A stretch of 9,196 nt of DNA. It comes from Cyanobacteria bacterium UBA9579. GTDB taxonomy: Bacteria > Cyanobacteriota > Vampirovibrionia > Gastranaerophilales > UBA9579. The stretch covers positions 1 through 9,196 of the forward strand of contig DNSU01000220.1 of NCBI GenBank assembly GCA_003499585.1. Reading direction: 5' to 3'. The position numbers were made by a program, and so were the translations under genes. How positions within the stretch are numbered: position 1 is the first letter of the stretch; each line of letters begins with the position of its first letter. Under the pieces are notes generated by a model. The model had not been told where the DNA came from, searched no databases, and saw only the letters and a list, made by a program, of their open reading frames with translations. This document shows, one piece after another, positions 6,707 through 9,196 of the stretch.

Positions 6707-7858
6707 ATGTACGATCTATATTTAAATATATTTAATAAATTAGGATTGCCTGAAATTCTTGCACAAATTAGCTGGCCGGTAATACCATTTATTGGAGTTG
6801 CAGCGCTTGTTGTAGTAGGCGTTATATTCCTTGTTTTAATGGAAAGAAAAGTACTGGCATGGCTGACTATAAGAAAAGGACCAAATAGAGTTGGCCCATT
6901 TGGCTTCTTTCAGACAATTGCAGATGCAATAAAGTTGCTGATTAAAGAAGATATTATGCCTTCAACATCAAATAAAATACTATTTACAATTGCACCTATA
7001 ATTTTCTTTGCTCCTGTAATGGTCATATATGGATTGATTCCATATACAAGCAACTTATTTGCAATAAATGTTGCAGCAGGATTATTCCTAATTCTTGCTA
7101 TCTCATCATTATCTACAATTGGACTTGTTCTTGCAGGATGGGCAAGCAATAATAAATATTCTTTATTAGGGGGAATGAGAGCTGCTGCTCAGGCTATAAG
7201 TTTTGAAATTCCACTAGTTATTGCTGCAATTGCTATTGTTCTATTAGCCGGCAGTATGAATATGCAAGAAATAGTAGGCAAGCAGTCAGGTGGTGCTGCA
7301 CAGTTTGCATTACTTAACTGGAACTTATTCAGTTGGAATATGTGGCCTGCTTTTATTGGATTTATAGTATTTTTTATATGCTCACTTGCTGAGTTAAATA
7401 GAGTTCCTTTTGACTTACCTGAAGCAGAGAGCGAATTGGTTAGCGGTTATAATACAGAGTATTCAGGAATGAAGTTTGCTTTATTCTTTTTAGCTGAATA
7501 TGCCGCATTACTTATAATAAGTATATTAATTGTCACATTATTCTTAGGTGGTTATTTATCTCCATTTAACGATTACCTGTCAGTTATTTTATTCCAGAAT
7601 TTAATACCTGATGCAGTTGTATTATCCGGTATTATGATATCTAAAGCACAGATTTTAAGTGCATTTGTGCATATTGAGCAAGTATTCTGGCTTATTGCAA
7701 AAACTTATTTCTTGATATTTGTGATAATGTGGATACGTGCAACATTGCCAAGACTAAGAGTTGACCAGTTAATGGGCTTTAGTTGGAAATTTCTCCTTCC
7801 GCTATCACTGGTTAACTTAACAATAGTCGCAGTTTATAGACATATATTTCCTAATTAG
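6707..7858 (+). CDS. nuoH: NADH-quinone oxidoreductase subunit H
   Basis: NuoH (ND1/NdhA) is the membrane subunit that encloses the quinone chamber and links it to the proton path. It has 383 residues. Conserved parts are MERKVLAW (45-52), RKGPNRVGPFG (56-66), ISFEIPL (164-170) and ELNRVPFDLPEAESELVSGY (229-248), whose acidic loop is functionally important. Membrane segments lie near 25-46, 91-112, 119-144, 160-181, 208-228, 255-281, 327-347 and 361-379. Between the last conserved acidic loop region and the C-terminal helices there is a long, partly hydrophobic stretch at about 282-325, similar in position to one I recall in cyanobacterial NdhA; the ending RVDQLMGFSWKFLLPLSLVN also resembles it. 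GGAGTGA (6694-6700) supports the ATG. nuoI starts 11 bases after the stop. Confidence 0.97.
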   Translation: MYDLYLNIFNKLGLPEILAQISWPVIPFIGVAALVVVGVIFLVLMERKVLAWLTIRKGPNRVGPFGFFQTIADAIKLLIKEDIMPSTSNKILFTIAPIIFFAPVMVIYGLIPYTSNLFAINVAAGLFLILAISSLSTIGLVLAGWASNNKYSLLGGMRAAAQAISFEIPLVIAAIAIVLLAGSMNMQEIVGKQSGGAAQFALLNWNLFSWNMWPAFIGFIVFFICSLAELNRVPFDLPEAESELVSGYNTEYSGMKFALFFLAEYAALLIISILIVTLFLGGYLSPFNDYLSVILFQNLIPDAVVLSGIMISKAQILSAFVHIEQVFWLIAKTYFLIFVIMWIRATLPRLRVDQLMGFSWKFLLPLSLVNLTIVAVYRHIFPN

Positions 7859-7869
7859 GTGAAAAAAAT

Positions 7870-8358
7870 ATGATAAAAAGTATGAATAATATCATCAATC
7901 AAACTATAAGCGGAATAACAGAGATAGCAAGAGGTATGTACACCATAGCAAAACATGCCTTCAGGCCTGCTATAACTCTTGAATATCCAGAAAAGAAACC
8001 TGATATAAGTTCAAGATTCCATGGACGTCTGGCATTGTTACGCAACTCTGATGGTTCAGAAATGTGTTCAGGATGTAAGTGCTGTACTAAAGTTTGCCCA
8101 TGTGGCGATCTGATTCACGTTGAAACACAAAAAGATGAAAACAATAAAATGCAGGTTACCAAATTTACTGTTGATATTGGTCGCTGCATATTCTGTGGAA
8201 ACTGCACAGAAGCCTGTGCTAAAGGCGCTTTAATTATGACAAATGAATTTGAGCTGGCAGATTATTCCAGAGAAGCTCTGGTTTATAATAAAGAAAGACT
8301 ATTATTGTCTGTCGAAGAATCAAACAAGTGGAGCGATTTGCTCGAGAGAGATACTTAG
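7870..8358 (+). CDS. nuoI: NADH-quinone oxidoreductase subunit I, 2x[4Fe-4S]
   Basis: NuoI (TYKY/NdhI) carries clusters N6a and N6b, which carry electrons towards NuoB. The 162-residue protein has an N-terminal amphipathic, membrane-associated part (about 5-30), then RFHGRLALLRNSDGSE leading into two ferredoxin motifs. The first is C66-x2-C69-x2-C72-x3-C76 followed by P; it contains two extra cysteines, C71 and C78. The second is C106-x2-C109-x2-C112-x3-C116, where alanine replaces the usual proline after C116. The end (FELADYSREALVYNKERLL) is family-typical. AGGTGA (7857-7862) overlaps the nuoH stop and sits seven bases before the ATG, so translation is probably coupled to nuoH. All eight ligands are present, so the subunit should be functional. 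Confidence 0.96.
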   Translation: MIKSMNNIINQTISGITEIARGMYTIAKHAFRPAITLEYPEKKPDISSRFHGRLALLRNSDGSEMCSGCKCCTKVCPCGDLIHVETQKDENNKMQVTKFTVDIGRCIFCGNCTEACAKGALIMTNEFELADYSREALVYNKERLLLSVEESNKWSDLLERDT

Positions 8359-8378
8359 GAGTCAAAAAGAGTGTTATG
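8357..8378 (+). promoter_or_regulatory. Ribosome binding site deciding the nuoJ start
   Basis: AGGAG (8357-8361) overlaps the nuoI stop codon and lies 14 bases before the ATG at 8376, longer than ideal; a weaker AAGAG (8367-8371) is four bases away. A GTG at 8328 is in frame but would add 16 polar residues encoded inside nuoI and unlike any NuoJ N-terminus. Confidence 0.45.
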
Positions 8379-8957
8379 GACGTAATTTATACATTATTTT
8401 TTGCGATTATATCCTTAGTTTTAATCGTATCGGCATTAGGAGTTATATTTTCAAGAAGCATAGTATATTCAGCAGTTTCATTGATAGTTACCTTTCTGTC
8501 AGTGGCAGGAATATTCATCCTGTTAAACGCTGATTTTGTTGCTATATCACAAATTATTATCTACGGAGTGGGTATTACAATAATACTCATATTTGCAATA
8601 ATGCTGACCGGCAAAGAATCTGATATCAGGCTCTGGATAGCAAAAGCACCAAGAACATTATTTGCATTATTAATAGCTGGCTGCATATTTCTTGGAATAT
8701 CATTTGCTATAACAAACGGACTAAAGCAGTTTAGCGAAGAAACTGGAATATTTAATATACAGGCACCTAGTGTGGAAGTTGTTCAAACAATTCAGGAAAA
8801 AGGCACAACTGAAATCATAGGTAAGGCCTTATTCACAAAATATATTTTGCCTTTTGAAGTATTATCATTGCTGCTTCTAGCTGCAATACTAGGAGCTGTA
8901 GTAATAGCCAGAAAAGATGAAGATAATCTGGTCAAACCAACTACTGAGATAAAATAA
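8376..8957 (+). CDS. nuoJ: NADH-quinone oxidoreductase subunit J
   Basis: NuoJ (ND6/NdhG) is a membrane subunit of the proton-translocating arm. With the ATG at 8376 it has 193 residues. The third membrane helix, about 56-77, contains the conserved [19 protein letters not shown], the region whose pi-bulge is thought to gate coupling; Tyr63 matches the family's conserved tyrosine. The last helix is announced by [20 protein letters not shown] (150-169), another family signature. Hydrophobic segments lie near 3-24, 29-50, 56-77, 91-113 and 157-179, the expected five. The start MDVIYTLFF is chosen over an in-frame GTG at 8328 because the latter adds charged residues from within nuoI. It begins 17 bases after the nuoI stop, and nuoK follows after 28 bases. 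Confidence 0.93.
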   Translation: MDVIYTLFFAIISLVLIVSALGVIFSRSIVYSAVSLIVTFLSVAGIFILLNADFVAISQIIIYGVGITIILIFAIMLTGKESDIRLWIAKAPRTLFALLIAGCIFLGISFAITNGLKQFSEETGIFNIQAPSVEVVQTIQEKGTTEIIGKALFTKYILPFEVLSLLLLAAILGAVVIARKDEDNLVKPTTEIK

Positions 8958-8985
8958 AAACAATAGTTTTGAGTGGAGTAGAGTT

Positions 8986-9196
8986 ATGATAATAGGTTTA
9001 ACACATTATTTAATATTAGGAGCAATATTATTCTGCATTGGCATATTAGGCTTGATTACATCCAGAAATGCAATTAAGGTTTTAATGTCTATAGAAATTT
9101 TACTCAATGCAGTTAATATCAATTTTGTTGCTTTTGCAAATTATACTGACCTTGGAGAACTTAAGGGGCAGGTTTTTGCTATATTTATCATGGCGG
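8986..9196 (+). CDS. nuoK: NADH-quinone oxidoreductase subunit K (partial)
   Basis: NuoK (ND4L/NdhE) is a small three-helix membrane subunit of the proton pathway, normally about 100 residues. The first 70 complete codons are present before the window ends. The signature [16 protein letters not shown] (35-50) is near-canonical and contains E37, the membrane-buried glutamate equivalent to E36 of the E. coli protein. Helices lie at about 6-24 and 29-50, and a third begins near 60 ([10 protein letters not shown]). The second essential glutamate would fall just past the edge. GGAG (8975-8978) is seven bases before the ATG. The reading frame is open to the edge, so this is truncation by the window rather than a broken gene. 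Confidence 0.95.
   Translation, partial: MIIGLTHYLILGAILFCIGILGLITSRNAIKVLMSIEILLNAVNINFVAFANYTDLGELKGQVFAIFIMA

Noticed and set aside
6910..7149. Open frame of 79 codons on the minus strand
   Set aside because: Antisense within nuoH; no supporting motif.
8328..8375. Earlier GTG start for nuoJ
   Set aside because: It would overlap nuoI by 31 bases and add 16 charged residues not seen in NuoJ proteins.
8243..8533. Open frame of 96 codons on the plus strand
   Set aside because: Runs out of frame through the end of nuoI and start of nuoJ, both of which are clearly coding.

Overview
The window is AT-rich bacterial chromosome, densely coding, with no RNA gene, CRISPR array, insertion sequence or prophage gene that I can see. 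Its right half is the front of a complex I (NADH:quinone oxidoreductase type) operon. The left half carries three envelope-type genes: an MCE-domain lipid-transport protein, a CPBP-family membrane protease and a secreted TPR protein. An MCE protein implies a double-membrane (diderm) cell. The complex I genes run nuoA-B-C-D-H-I-J-K with nuoE, nuoF and nuoG absent between D and H. NuoC and NuoD are separate proteins, and NuoH and NuoD resemble their cyanobacterial counterparts (NdhA, NdhH) in places. Together this fits a non-photosynthetic relative of Cyanobacteria (Melainabacteria/Vampirovibrionia-like) best, but that is an inference from remembered family features; other AT-rich diderm phyla with 11-gene nuo operons are not excluded.

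Layout: positions 32-1048 (minus strand) hold the MCE protein. A 139-base divergent gap (1049-1187) separates it from the CPBP protease on the plus strand (1188-1901). That gene converges on the TPR gene (1906-3702, minus) with only 4 bases between their stop codons. A 229-base divergent gap (3703-3931) holds a GC-rich inverted repeat and a good sigma-70-like promoter for the nuo operon. From 3932 to the right edge all genes are on the plus strand with gaps of 2 to 39 bases: nuoA, nuoB, nuoC, nuoD, nuoH, nuoI, nuoJ and a nuoK cut by the window edge. nuoL, nuoM and nuoN would be expected just beyond.

How the parts work together: NuoB, C, D and I form the membrane-adjacent arm that passes electrons through Fe-S clusters (two in NuoI, N2 in NuoB) to quinone at the NuoB/NuoD/NuoH interface. 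NuoA, H, J and K are membrane subunits coupling this to ion translocation. Without NuoEFG at this locus the electron donor is unknown; ferredoxin is a reasonable candidate, as in cyanobacterial NDH-1. The most unusual feature is a four-cysteine segment in NuoD (C-x-C-x4-C-x2-C, residues 296-306). I did not find a clearly undescribed multi-gene system.
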